Assembly (NCBI RefSeq): GCF_022201045.2
Contig: NC_068559.1
Location: 558,001-622,000, forward strand
Direction of reading: 5' to 3'
DNA: 64,000 bases
Source: Citrus sinensis
Lineage: Eukaryota; Streptophyta; Magnoliopsida; Sapindales; Rutaceae
Of this stretch, positions 1-12,553 are shown in pieces (positions within the stretch are counted from its first letter, which is position 1; each line of letters starts with the position of its first letter). The translations under genes and the position numbers were made by a program. Under the pieces are notes generated by a model. It saw only the letters and a program-made list of their open reading frames with translations, was not told where the DNA came from and made no database searches.

Positions 1-1535
1 TATTTCAAATCTAAAAAGAAAAATTCAAATTCAAATATGCTCTAAATCCATCATGAATTCTAAATCTCAATAATAAGCGATCAATCTTTTTTTAGAAAGA
101 AAATTTAAGACTAAAATGCATTGGTAATAATTAAATTATATATTTTGTATAAAAAAATCTAATAAGTATTGTAGCTTCTACTTTTACACCAAAATATACA
201 AATAAGAAAGATAATAAAATATCGATCAAAAGTAATTGTAGAAATAAAATCATTAAAAGATTCTAATGTCTCATTTACCATCTTGATATCCACTGCACAC
301 CATTATCATTCTAATATCATTAAATAATAACATATAAGTTAAAAATGATTTATTATATTTCGTGCGTTATTATTTTTATTATGATCATATATTAACTAAA
401 TATATGATTAACATAATTATTTTATAGTTGATAGCCACCATTGATTAGTGATTATACAAAATAAATAAGATTATGAGAAAATGATAGAAAAATAAACTCA
501 AGCATATGGATTTTCCTAACAATTAAAGAACTTATTCAAGCATTTAAATAAAGTGGAGAAGCGAGAGTAGACTAAAGAGGAAAAAAGAGACTAAATTGTA
601 AAGTGAAAAACTTAAAAAAAAATGAGGGCAGGCTATCCTAATTTTATTTTATACTTAATAAATTTTTGTCTTATTATCAATTAAGTACCTTTAAGTTTTA
701 AGATTCTTAAATACAATGAATAAATTTTATCATCATTTATAATTACATAATTGTTAAGAATTTTTTAAAATAAATTTACATTAAATGGTGAGTGGATATG
801 GATTTGGATCTAGATATTAAGATAAAACTAAATTTGCTCCAAATCTACCTTAGGTCCACGTATCAATATCTAAATTTGATCCAAATTCATTTTAATCCGA
901 CCCAAATCCAATTCAATTGAATTTGAATCACATGGATCTTGGATCAGATCCGATCGATTGACATCCTTATAATGAGACGCGTTAAGATAATTTAATAGGG
1001 AAATAAATATTCGTTTATGAGGAACATAAGTAGCAATATATCGTAATCGTAGTCATAATAATTAAAGAAAAAATAATTTTTTTTTTGGGAGGGAAAATAT
1101 CTAATGGAAGCATTACCTAAGTGAAATGTCCATCAAGGTCAAGGTGGCGAAATTTCATTGGTCAAGGGGTTTCCTCTTTCATTTAAATATTTATCGTACT
1201 ATAAAATTACAGTAATGATTATCACTCGCTCTTTAGCCTCATGTGGCCACCCGTTAAACTAGGACCATAATTAACAAAAGGGCAACGGTATCTTCTTCGA
1301 AAGCAAATGTGCTGCCAGGGGATTTCTCTCTCATTTTACCCTGGTTTAAAAAAAGTTTCTTCTTTTGTTAAAACTTCCCAAAAAATAATAATAATAATAA
1401 TAACAAAAATTTTTCCTTATTGTATTCACTGTTTCATATTCGGTTTCAACTCTTCTGAGCTCCATTGAAAAGCCTCTCTGTGTGTTCAGCCATTAGAATC
1501 TCTTCTTCGTGGGGTTTTGCATATTTTCTGGGTTG
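1..1535. other. AT-rich upstream region
   Basis: No coding gene is visible here. The stretch is AT-rich with short A and T runs, and a TAA microsatellite lies near 1387-1405. A probable transposon remnant lies at 782-969. The last few hundred bases probably hold the promoter and the start of the 5' UTR of the DUF604 gene. Confidence 0.6.
782..969. repeat. possible decayed hAT-type MITE remnant
   Basis: The segment is rich in GGATC/GATCC and TTTGGATC motifs. Its right end reads TTGACATCCTTA, which resembles the ends of the better-preserved hAT-type elements at 18802 and 46604. The left end (TAAATGGTGAGTGGAT) only loosely mirrors the right end, and I see no matching 8-bp target duplication. 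The call is an inference from resemblance. Confidence 0.3.
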
Positions 1536-1622
1536 ATGGTTGATGATGAAGAAGAAGAAGGATTTCGGAGAATCCAGATGTGTAAAGGCAAACGCCTTGA
1601 ACTATCTGGGGTAAGCTCATAA
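1536..1622 (+). other. upstream ORF before the DUF604 gene
   Basis: A 28-codon ORF with an acidic N-terminal run (Asp/Glu after Met-Val) ends 51 bases before the ATG chosen for the glycosyltransferase-like gene. If the mRNA starts upstream of 1536, it could act as a translated leader ORF. A GGTAAGCTC sequence inside it could also be a splice donor, so part of it may instead be a short 5' exon. Confidence 0.3.
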
Positions 1623-1673
1623 AATTCGAATTATTCAAGGATACATAGTTTTCCTGTTTTGGTTTTGGTGAAG

Positions 1674-4600
1674 ATGAGTCAAGCTCGAGTTCAGGACCCG
1701 AGTCATAACCCGTTAAAATCTTCTTTCCCGAGCAAACCCCGCCGTTTCTTCTTTCTTCTTGCGAGAATTCCTGTCATCGTTTGCTTGATCGCCTCCATTT
1801 GTTTCGTTCTTTACTCGGCCTTCTCGAATCACTCTCGGGGCAACCATATTTTCTTACCCCGGCTCAAATCCGAGTCCACACCCGACCGGGAACCCACCAA
1901 CATCTCCCACATTCTATTCTCCATCAGTGGCTCCGCGGCCACGTGGCACGACCGGACTCGTTACATCAACCTCTGGTGGAAACCCAACAGGACGCGTGGC
2001 TTTGTCTGGCTGGACGAGGAACCCAGAGAAAAAAACAGGGCGAGTAGTACTATCGCTAATACGATACCGTATAGGGTGTCAGATCCGGGTTGGACCCGGT
2101 TCAGGTACTCGAGTTCGAGATCGGCGGTTCGGATTGCGCGGATTATTTGGGACAGCTTTAAACTGAACTTGCCAAATGTGAGATGGTTTGTTATGGGAGA
2201 TGACGATACGGTGTTCTTCACTGACAACTTACTTTCGGTGTTAACGAGGTATGATCACAATCAGATGTGGTATATTGGTTGTAACAGCGAGAGCGTGGAA
2301 CAAAATGTGATGCACGCGTACGACATGGCGTTTGGTGGCGGTGGATTCGCGGTCAGCTATCCTTTGGCCGAGAAGTTGGTCAACGCATTGGACGGTTGCC
2401 TTGAGCGGTACTATTATTTCTACGGCTCTGATCAGAGGATCTGGGCTTGCATCAGCGAAATTGGCGTGTCCTTGACCCCAGAACGAGGGTTCCACCAGGT
2501 ACTTACCTTTGTTTCCAATTTGATCTCTTTCTGTTCTGCCACGTTGCATGTTATTTAAACTTAGATCTGGTGGCGTTCTGTATACGAGCCACGTGTTTAT
2601 TTGTTCGTTTATTTTTGAATCTGTGGATCACCGTCGTTGACTTAGGTCAATTTTTTTCTTTTTTGGCCCTTTCTCGTTTTGGTTCGTATATATCGATTTG
2701 GACACGAAAGCCATGTGGCATGAGTTCGAGAAGTGAATTTGAAATTTAGATTAAAATGACGGAGCACTTCCAGATAATTAGGGTTTCTGACGCCGGCTTC
2801 GGATTAGAAAGCGAACCTGCTCAACAAACACCGCTTGAAATTTACGAAGCATCTGCGATCTGTCCTAAGAAACCCACAACGTGTACACGACAAAATTTTA
2901 TCATTTGGCATCGTGAACTTCCAAGCAAGGACCACCAACAAAGCGGCGGCTAGCTAGCTAACCGTAGGACTTAAATACATTGTTATGGTATTGGTATACA
3001 CGTATCATCAAGGCATCTAGTTTTGTCCCCGTCAATAGTTCAAAACTATTTCTTAATCAGGATTCGATTAGTTTAGTTGCCTTCCCTAACTACTTCCCTA
3101 GAAGTTATTCTTGGACGGGAAAATGACATTCAAGACCCCGAAGTTGGTTCTAATGTACAAGTAAACTCCTACTTCTTAAGAAATGAATACACAACATCGA
3201 CCTAAAAGAGGGTGTTTGTGTTTATTTTTGAACCATTGAAAGTCTATACGTAGATTAGGGCAAATCCTTAAGGTTTAAGTGTGAGTTTGCCTTTGGTTTC
3301 ATTCGATATATTATACGTACTCTTGCCGCCCCACCGCATTGAGATAAAAGAGTTTCATACATTCATTCTGGTGACAAGTGACAAGTAATCTTACCTTAGT
3401 AACCTTAAGCACTAAGCACTTTCCCAGAAGTCCTTTTTGAATAAGAATTATTTGTGGCCACGCGCCAATGCTTCTCGTGGCTTGAGATAAAGTTTCACAA
3501 GAAAAGAAAACAAAAGTCTAATAGCTGCCTGCTCAATGCAATAGACATATTCACTTTTTCCGTCCGCTTTTGCCCGTCTTTTTCGTTACTTTGTACTGCA
3601 AGCCTGCAACGTTGCGGAGTCTTTGCATGGAAAAACGACACGTACCTCAGAAACGTGCAGCACAGGCCAAAACCTTTACGTGGTCCTTTGTTGGGTTGGT
3701 TGGGAATTGATATTGAATATTTTATTTCTGAAATTAGATATTGAAGAACATGTTAGGTGAAGGAAATTAGAAGAAATTAATTGCATGTTTTGCTTAGCAT
3801 AAAAGCAAGTACTTTAGTGACAATGTTTTTATTTGATATATAAGTTTTAACCTTTTTTTTTTTTTGGTTATAATGCAGAAATGCACTTCTTTATTTGAGA
3901 AAGACCTCTGGCCAAAAATATTATTTATGATTCTTGTGAATGTAGTTTAGCCACGAAACTAGATAAGTAAATATTCCATTGATTTCCTTCAATCCACTTT
4001 TTAAAAATAGACAATTAAACTTAAATCTTCATTGTTGAAAAATTAATATTTATACTCATTTTCCGTTATTAAGTTTCATCTATTTGGATGAAGATAAGGG
4101 CATTATAATCAACTTCAGTGGACATTATAATATATTCATCTTATTAGGTATTATATAGTTAATTGATGCTCTTATATTCTTCCAAATAGATGATATTTAC
4201 TAACGAAATGAGATCTAAATGTTAATTTCTGACAGTGGGGTTTAGCTATTTGTTGAAGTAAATCTTAGATGTATGTGTTTTATTCCATTGAGTGATAAAT
4301 AATATATTTAGATGTTTGAGATTGGTTTGTAGAAAATTATATGCGTGGATCGATGGTCAATCGTGAAAATTGAAAAGGGAATTTCTTGCAATCGTAAAAT
4401 TATATGCATGATGGCATAGTCATTTGAGAATGCAAAGTTAGCCTTAATGGTTAATATAATATGAAGCCTTTTGTTCCTAGGATTTTGTAAATTATAATGT
4501 GTCATATGTTGACAACTTTTGTAGTGCCCGAAATTTCTTTATGAATTATTGACATCTTTGTGTTGTTTATAAGATTTTATGTTCATTCTTTATGGTGGTT

Positions 4601-5410
4601 GAACTTGTATTGATAAGACTAAATAAGTTTCATGGTCTTAATTTCTTTTTGCAGTTGGACATTAGAGGGGATCCTTATGGTCTTTTAGGAGCCCATCCTA
4701 TCGCGCCACTTGTAACACTCCACCACATTGATTATTTGAACTCCTTGTTTCCCAACCGGACCCAATTAGACTCATTAGAGACCCTTATTCATGCATACCG
4801 GATCGACCCAAACCGGATCCTACAACAAAGTTTATGCTACGACACCAAGCGAGAATGGTCCATTTCCATCTCATGGGGCTACACCATTCAAATATACCCG
4901 TTGTTTCTATCCGCGAACAACTTGGCCATGCCGTTGCAAACGTTCAAGACCTGGCGCAGCTGGAGAGACGGTCCTTTTATATTCAACACCCGATCTGTTA
5001 GTCCTGACCCGTGTGATCACCCGGTCGTTTATTTCCTTGACAGCGTGGAAAATGTGGGTCTGACTGGAACCCGGACCACTTACACCAAGTACGGGCCCTT
5101 GCTTGGCAAGAGCTGTGATAAACCAGGCTTTGTTAAGGCCATGGAAGTGAAGACCATTATTGTGTCTTCCTTGAAATTGGACCCCAAATATTGGCAAAAG
5201 GTGGGTGCAATAATTCGACCCCTTTTTTGTTATAAGAGCAAATATCTTGTCAAGTAGAACTAACTTTGGGGTTAATTTTTCTGTATATAATTGTGTGAGC
5301 AGGCAACACAGAGACAATGCTGTGAAATTATGGACGGTGGAAGCATAACCGATGGCACAATGAGGATTAGGGTTAGAAAATGCAGACCCAAGGAAACTAT
5401 GGCTGTTTAG
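1674..5410 (+). CDS. DUF604 / beta-1,3-galactosyltransferase-like type II membrane protein
   Basis: Three exons are predicted, 1674-2498, 4655-5200 and 5303-5410, all joined in phase 0 at GT-AG sites, giving about 492 residues, the usual size of plant DUF604 (Fringe-like glycosyltransferase) proteins. A short basic N-terminus is followed by one hydrophobic signal-anchor at about residues 24-50, as expected of a Golgi type II enzyme. A DxD-type motif (MGDDDTVFF, about residues 174-182) would bind metal and nucleotide sugar. The segment after the first splice (LDIRGDPYGLLGAHP) and the Cys-rich end (RQCCEI, exon 3) are typical of the family. The ATG at 1674 places the anchor near the N-terminus. 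The donor sugar and the acceptor are not known from sequence. Intron 1 (2156 bases) holds a MITE-like inverted repeat. The gene converges on the lumenal protein gene, leaving about 340 bases between stop codons. Confidence 0.88.
4030..4237. repeat. MITE-like inverted repeat in intron 1 of the DUF604 gene
   Basis: The two halves are imperfect reverse complements over roughly 80 bases. The core TCATCTATTTGGA on the left matches its complement near 4181-4193, and flanking blocks such as CATTTTCCGTTA also pair with CATTTCGTTA. The centre is AT-rich. This is the shape of a small non-autonomous DNA transposon. No clear target duplication was found, so the family is unassigned. Confidence 0.55.
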
Positions 5411-5751
5411 AAGTCGATTTTACTTACTAGGTTAATCCTTTGAAATTTTCCACTAATGCAATTATTCATTGTATATCAACCAAGTTTTAGGAAATTGAGA
5501 ATTATTTTTCTTATGTAATACATGTTTACCGCTTACTACATCATGCAAATTACAAATAAGCTTCTTTAAATTGTGTAGAAATTGAATAATGACTCAATGC
5601 CACTATTTATGGGTAAATTCATGTCTTACATTAGATGCAGCACAAGAACTGTGTCACTCAACTCAAATGAAAATTGATGCTGTTGATGTAGCAAAAGTAA
5701 GGATGTTGCTCTCCTCTTTGCCAGATGGGGAAGTACCAAGGAAATCAAATT

Positions 5752-8222
5752 CTAGTTGCAGAGCAATGTGTCCCGGGTTGCATTTCCGGTTGTCGGATTT
5801 ACCCTAATGAGAGAACATTGCGTCGATTACAGATGAATGATGTATCAAAAGCAACTTATATAATAAAAATTTGTCTTACCCATCTGCAACTTTGCACAGA
5901 TATCCCCGTTGATCATCTCTCAAAGGCACGTCGGTGAAGTCTGACAATATTAGGGCAATCAGCCAGTAGCTTTCAGTAGCATATGAAATCTCAAATACAA
6001 TTATCAAAATCAAGAAAGAGAGCTCTGCTATGGCCAATAAATTCAAGCTACTAAAGGGATTAAAATGAGTCATCCTTTAAAATATTACTGAAAAAGAATA
6101 CTTAGGACCTCTGAGAACCCATAAGATGTATGTAATGAGTGGTTGCAGGATCATGCATTTTATGAATATGAGAATGGAGTTGGCTTCTACCACTTCCAAA
6201 ACATAATTTGGAATGAAGCATTTTGCAATCGTGAACCCTAAAACAAAGGCTTTAGTAACCAAAAGAAATCGTTACAAAATGGAGTTTCTACATACCAGCT
6301 CCGGTTATATTCGATCCCCTGAAAGAGGTGTTGCCAGTAGCAAGAGCACCTTCCAAGTTAGCATTACTCAAGTTTGCCTGTCCAAATTTGAAAGTACATA
6401 CATACATTGCAACCTCAGAGTGGCCTCTAATATTATATATTGGCATAGTAAGAGTGAAACTCAACAAAGGATACAACAAGTTTAAACCTCAAAAAGCTAA
6501 TACTAGATGGAACATACAAAATCTGTGGCCTGGTCTGTCTCATAAACAGTAACTGCAAACTATATTTAAGAGCATTTTGGTTTTAAAAATATTGGTGGTC
6601 ACATACGAACATAAGCAATTGTTATTGATAACACATGCTCCTCCCTAATCTCATCATGAAAGTAAAGGAACCGCAGTCTACCACTAATGTAATCTGTAAG
6701 AAACGATTACCAGTCACCAAGAAATCTTTTCCCATGAAACTGACACACAAAGGGAAAAATGTAAATGTGTTTTTAAACATGAATTGGACATCAAACAAAT
6801 AGGAAAAAAAATAAAAAAAGATCACCTTTGTCACATTTGCCAATGAGAAGTCTGCACTTCTGAGATCAGCATCTGAAAGATCAGCCCCTGATAAAGGAAA
6901 AAGCAATAAACAGTGGATATACGAGATATTCCCCCATTTGGCAGCTACAGGCAACTGAGTAATATATGCAACAACCCTCATGTGGAAAGCTCATTTGGAG
7001 TTGTGTGCTATAAGCCAGCTGCCTTTTTCATTTTCCCCCTATATAACATTGGTTTAATATCCAGAACGGAATGATTTTGAAAGTCGATTCATTAGTAAAA
7101 AGCCTTCTCCTACCTTTGAATTGGCAAAACAAGAACTTTATGTGAGAGTAGAAGCCCCAAAAGGAGAAATGAAAGTTGCTACGCCGTATTTAGTGACAAT
7201 TACCACCATAGAAAGAGTGTAATAATAATTCGAATCTTTTGTACTGTTTAATTACTGAGGTCACTACGTGTGTTTTCCTACATTTCATTACTAGATCATT
7301 ATGGAATTCAGAAACTTATGTGGGACAATAGCTCCTGAACAAGAGGACCAGAAGGCGTTTATTGGAACACAACTTGAACTTCAAGAGTCAACTAAAGAAG
7401 ATTTCTTTCTTTAGACAGAGCATACAAGTAATCATCAATAAAACAAATAAAAAGTTAATGCACATATATACACCTGTTAAATCAGCATCAAAGAAGCTAG
7501 CACCCAGTAACTTGGCACCCTTAAAATTGGCTTGTCTCAATATAGACTGAAACAAACAAAACAAATTATTTTATCAATCATCATATTATGGCAAAATGCA
7601 CATGCATTATAAACAAAATTTGATTAATTAAGACCGTTTTGAAGTCTTGCTTGATCAAAGTCTTGCCGCTAAAGTCCTTCCCTGTAAGATCTTGACCCCT
7701 TGTCACTTCAGATCCATATGGACCTCCCCCCTTCAAAATTAACAACATCACCATAAAAAAAATTAAATCAAAGAGTAGTAAAATTACAAAAACAAGAAGA
7801 ATAGACACACACACACACGGGTTTAGAAGGGATTAGATTTTGGTTATATTGTACCTTAAATGCCAGAGCAGGATCAACGAAGAACAAAGAAGCAGAAACA
7901 AGAGCTAGAAAGCTGGTTTTAGTCACCGACTCACATAAAGAAAAGAGAAAATTCTCCTGAGACTTTATCTGACACTTCAGCAACTGCAGTCGAAACATAA
8001 GACCAAAAGTAAGAGCACTGCATTGGCTAAGCTAACAAGTGAGAATTAACAATGTGATCGTATCCGTGTATGCAACGAAAGATTACAATTAGTGGAAACC
8101 TGAGGCGAAGAGTGGCCTGGGAAGGAGACAAGTGGGTTTGTCAATGTGAAGAGGGGTTTGGTGGAAGAAATTGGAGGTATTTGCGTGAATTTGGAAGACA
8201 TGGAGACGTTCAGAGGCGCCAT
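5752..8222 (-). CDS. Thylakoid lumenal 15 kDa protein 1-like, pentapeptide-repeat protein, chloroplastic
   Basis: Eight exons read on the minus strand: 8222-8100, 7983-7855, 7730-7635, 7546-7474, 6887-6826, 6377-6296, 5940-5880 and 5803-5752. All have GT-AG borders and compatible phases, giving 225 residues. The sequence matches my memory of Arabidopsis At2g44920 almost block for block. A Ser/Thr-rich chloroplast transit peptide is followed by a hydrophobic lumen-targeting segment ending in DPALAFK. The mature part begins [15 protein letters not shown]. Pentapeptide repeats of the A(D/N)Lxx type follow ([18 protein letters not shown], then [11 protein letters not shown]). The C-terminus includes [16 protein letters not shown] and ends in DTLLCN, with two Cys that can form a disulphide. 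The protein should form a right-handed quadrilateral beta-helix in the thylakoid lumen; its biochemical role is unknown. No frame disruption is seen. Confidence 0.92.
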
Positions 8223-10030
8223 TATTTTCGTGTAATGTGAATGGATAATGAAAGTGCGTAATGCGTAATCTGATTGTCGGAGCAACCAGCAAGCTGGGGT
8301 AGCGTTTGTGAGTTGCTCCTTACATTTGATATTGTGTGCTTTAGGAGTAGGGTTATGACACGTGGACGGTATTGATTTTATGGGCTGTTTTTGGGTTTTA
8401 TGTTGGGTCGGGCATGAATGTATTGGGCTATCTAAAGAACCATAAACTTGTGACTAAAAAAATGATTTCATAAGTTCTTGAAATAAATATATTTTTAGTT
8501 GAGATGTGTCGTAAAATATAAGAATTATTTTACTACCCTCTTTTCCTTAAACCATATTGTTCATTCTTCGATAGTAAATGTCATGTTATCGGTGTTATAC
8601 TTTTTTTTTTAATTTGATGCTAATACTCTTTGTTATTTTAGGATTATGCAGTCGAAAGCTCTATTAATTAACGATTTATATTGTCTTTATTCTGAAATAG
8701 GGTACGTGGGGGCGCCAAAGTAGCAATTTTTTTTTTTTTTGGGTCATTTTCTTACATAGAAGAAATCTTACTAAATGGGAAGATGATTCGTTGTCTTATT
8801 CAAGGAAATTGAAAATGATGAAATTAGATGGTGGAAGTCAAGAGGAATTGTACTAACAGTAAGCTTTCATCCAAATACATTAAAAATTCATTGAAACTTC
8901 GTTCCATTAAAAAAAGTCAAAAGTGTAAATAAGGAAAAATAAATTTAATATGTGGGTTAAAAAAATCATAGACATCGTGAAAACAATATATTGAATAATA
9001 AAGAATATAAGAGAAAATTTGTAATTTTTTTATTTAATTTAATTATATAGTCCTGTCTATTATCGTAATTTTTTATGTGAACATTTTAGTAATTAAAAAA
9101 ATTATTGAATATTAGGTTTAATGACTATTTTGGTGGGTTCAAATAACCTCACCCAATTAATTATATTATCTTATTATTATCTTATTAAGCACCATTTCCT
9201 TCAATATGGTATTTTAAGATAAAATTTTAGAATATTAACACTATAATTAATTTTTTTAATTTTTTTTAGTGTGAGGAAGCTCTTTTGTGAAAAAAAAAAA
9301 ACAAATTTCAATAAAGAAAAGAGTGAAAGTTGTTAGGACAGATTTGATTAACAATAAGACAATGTCGTTACGTTATGATTACAGCTGACTAGAATTTAAC
9401 CACTTAGAACAAATTTTGTTTGACTCTTAACGCAAAATGATCCACGAGAACCACGACTCCGGTTAATTTAAGTCGCTATCACCGTCCATTTTACTTTACA
9501 TTTCTAATCGTGGAAATTGTGTGTATTCCTTTTTCTTGAATTTTTTAATGCATAAATTTATATATATTTTTTTACATTAAAAAAATGGCAATTGATTTTT
9601 TTGATGGAGTAATTCGAATGCCTCGGAACAAAACTAGCTAGATTTGTCTTATTAAAAAAAAAATTATGACAAAAGTAAATATAAGGTTTTGTTTGTTAAA
9701 TGTTTAAAATTTGAAATTTCATTAATTTTGATTTTTTTACGATTTATATATTTATTTTTTGTAACTTATATATAATCTTTATATATTTACATTTAAATAA
9801 TAAAAATAAACTTTTGTAACTTCTATGTGAGTGGGAAATGTTTGAATGATAAATAAAAATTATATCGAAAAATATCTCTATTAAGTATGTTATTTCCTAA
9901 ATTAAAAAACCCAATTCCCTTTATTCATTTTGGCTTATAATTTATAAAGACATGAAATTCATGTTTAAGATATTTTGTATTGATACAAAGAAATAAGATG
10001 TCACTTGTATTCAAATATTTTTTTTAAAAA

Positions 10031-10676
10031 GGGTAAAAGCTCGTTTAGTCCCTATATTTTAAAGTTAGTGCCCGTTTAGTCCCTATATTTTTAAAAATAA
10101 CTTAAACCATCTCTACCATTAAATTATTGACACTTTTACCATTATCTTTTGTTCCTTTTAACTTATTTTTATAATATTGCCTGTTATAATAATTTTTTAG
10201 ACATTATTAAAAAGAAAAAAAATAACCCTATTATAATAATTTTTTTAGACATTATTAAAAAGAAAAAAATAAATTACCAGTTTAACACCAAAAAATAAAA
10301 TAAAATAAAAAAAATATATTAATTTTTATGGAACATACTCTTGAGTTAAAATATTAATTTTTCTAAAAAAATTGATAATGTAATTTTTTACGATATTAAA
10401 TTTTTAGACATACGTGAGCTTCCACAAAAATTAATATATACCTTTTTTGTTTTTATTTTATTTTTGAGTTTAATTTGATAATTTAATTTTTTATTAGTAT
10501 CCAAAAAAGAAACATTATTGTAAAAATGTAATATTGTAAAAGCAAGTTAAAAATAAAAAAAAATAATGGCATAAGTGTCAATATTTAGTAGCAGGGATAT
10601 TTTGAGGTGTTTTTAAAAATACAGGGACTAAATAGACACTAACCTCATAATATAGGGACTAAACAAGCTTTTACCC
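10031..10676. mobile_element. MITE with about 60-bp terminal inverted repeats (Mutator- or hAT-like)
   Basis: The left end starts GGGTAAAAGCTCGTTTAGTC. The right end is its near-perfect reverse complement (GGGTAAAAGCTTGTTTAGTC when read inward). Pairing continues over about 60 bases, with two copies of the TTTAGTCCCTATATTT motif at each side. The interior is AT-rich and non-coding. Both flanks read TTTAAAAA, which fits an 8-bp target duplication, although the A/T-rich context makes this weaker evidence. Long TIRs and an 8-bp or longer duplication suggest a Mutator-like MITE, but hAT cannot be excluded. Confidence 0.75.
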
Positions 10677-12553
10677 TTTAAAAAAAAAATAATCATATCA
10701 CACATTTGTATTTATACCTTTTCAGATTTCAATTAAAAAAGTAAATCTTACTTTAATCAAAATAACCATGTATACTCGTATAGAACAACCTAGATCTATC
10801 TTTAAATATGCAAGGAAAACAAAATAAGAAAAAAAATGTTTGTATAAGAAACACATAAAAAGACCCGAATATCTATTGCATGTGTTAAGGGAGATGATGA
10901 ATTATGAATGGCCAATTAGTAATAAATGTCTCCTTAGATTAGATTCTCTCATAATCTAACATTTCTTAACGTTTCAATGAGATTTTGACACCAGCTATTT
11001 TAATTAATCCTATGGATAATGTTCAAAGTTTATTTTATTTGTCGTTATTAAAGAAAAAACAACTCCCTTTGTTGCTGACTAAAATAGAACTAACAAACCA
11101 CAACGGACGTTAACTGTTTTCTCATCTACTTTTTAATTATTATAAAGAGTAATCAAACAAAGATTGTAATCGTTATCATCTTCAGTCTTGCCTCCCCCTT
11201 TTTCTTCACGCCCATTGGCTTTGCATACATCCCCTCTGTCATACTTAGCCTTCAACAAAATCCAATTATCGATTGTGATTTGAATTGACGGAATCAAAGC
11301 TTTTGACAATTAATATCTAATGAGAATTTTAAAGAAAAATCTAATATTGCCCAATTCATTTGATTTTAGTCTTTTTTGTTTTTTTGCCTATACATATGCA
11401 TATTCTGTTTAATTTTTATATCTTCTGACGAGGCCAACTCACGTGCTTGTAATTTTCTAGATGTCCTGTAATTTTCCACAGTACTTACTCATTGAAAGTT
11501 GAAACTGCAGAATCGTTACATATCTAGTTAGTTATTTATTATTATTAGGGGTAAAAGTACTAAAGCAGCACTAGTTCTTTCCATTGCGGCAAGTAAAGGA
11601 AAAGAAGAAGAGAGCAAGAGAGATAAATGTCACAATCCCAGGAGCTAAGCCAAGGCCAAGGCCCCAGAGCAAAAGGCCACAGGCGGCAGCGGTCTAATTC
11701 AGTCGGTGGCTTTGGTAACACAAAAGTTTTTTCCATTCAAAAAAGTTGATAAAGGTGGCTGCTGCACACCGAAAATGGGACTCTCTTAGAAAGCAGCATC
11801 GCAAAGCTAATCTGCTAGCTCTGAAAAATGGTATGAATGGGGGGCTCGGTCTCGGTTTTTGGAAGATGGTGACATGTTGCAGACCTTGGCATTCAAAACC
11901 TTGTCGGGACTTGAGACAGCGACGTGTTTTCATGAGTCATGACTACCCACTCCCTCTCCCTCTCTCTGTCTCTCCCTCCATTTCATGCGCACGTTACCCA
12001 ACACAATTCAAAGATTGAGAAATTTAGACCACCAAATTGCTTGCCAATTCACTCCAAGTTTCCGCCGTCTTCACCAACCACAACTACCCACGTCATCAAC
12101 ACGAGGGTAATTAGGTCATTCTGATTACTTGATAAGAAGGACATGGCAACCTTATCAAAATCAAGAATGCTTTGCTTGCTGTACTTAATGTTATGGTTGG
12201 CACACCATTGTTACAGAATAACCCTAAAAACATTTTACAGGAGAACAATTTTCTTTCCATTTTTTTTTTGTCTTTTATAAATTTATACTAGTTCTTATAC
12301 TAAGTTTTGAATATACATCATTATCCCATGAAAATAGCCCAAAGATACGTTAATTTATTAAAAAAGAAAACTTACTATTTTTATCATTTAAATGACTAGA
12401 AAAAGAAAATATTTTCGACAATAATAGTTGAGTAAGAGTGTAAGGAAATATCACCATACACACTATATTTATTATGATTGATTGATATTATAGGTGTGTT
12501 TAGGAATGAGGTTGTGCAACTATATTTTAAAAGATACAACACTAAAGTATTTA

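Noticed and set aside
3454-3744. 96-codon plus-strand ORF in intron 1 of the DUF604 gene
   Set aside because: It has no recognised motif and sits within an intron required to join the conserved DUF604 exons.
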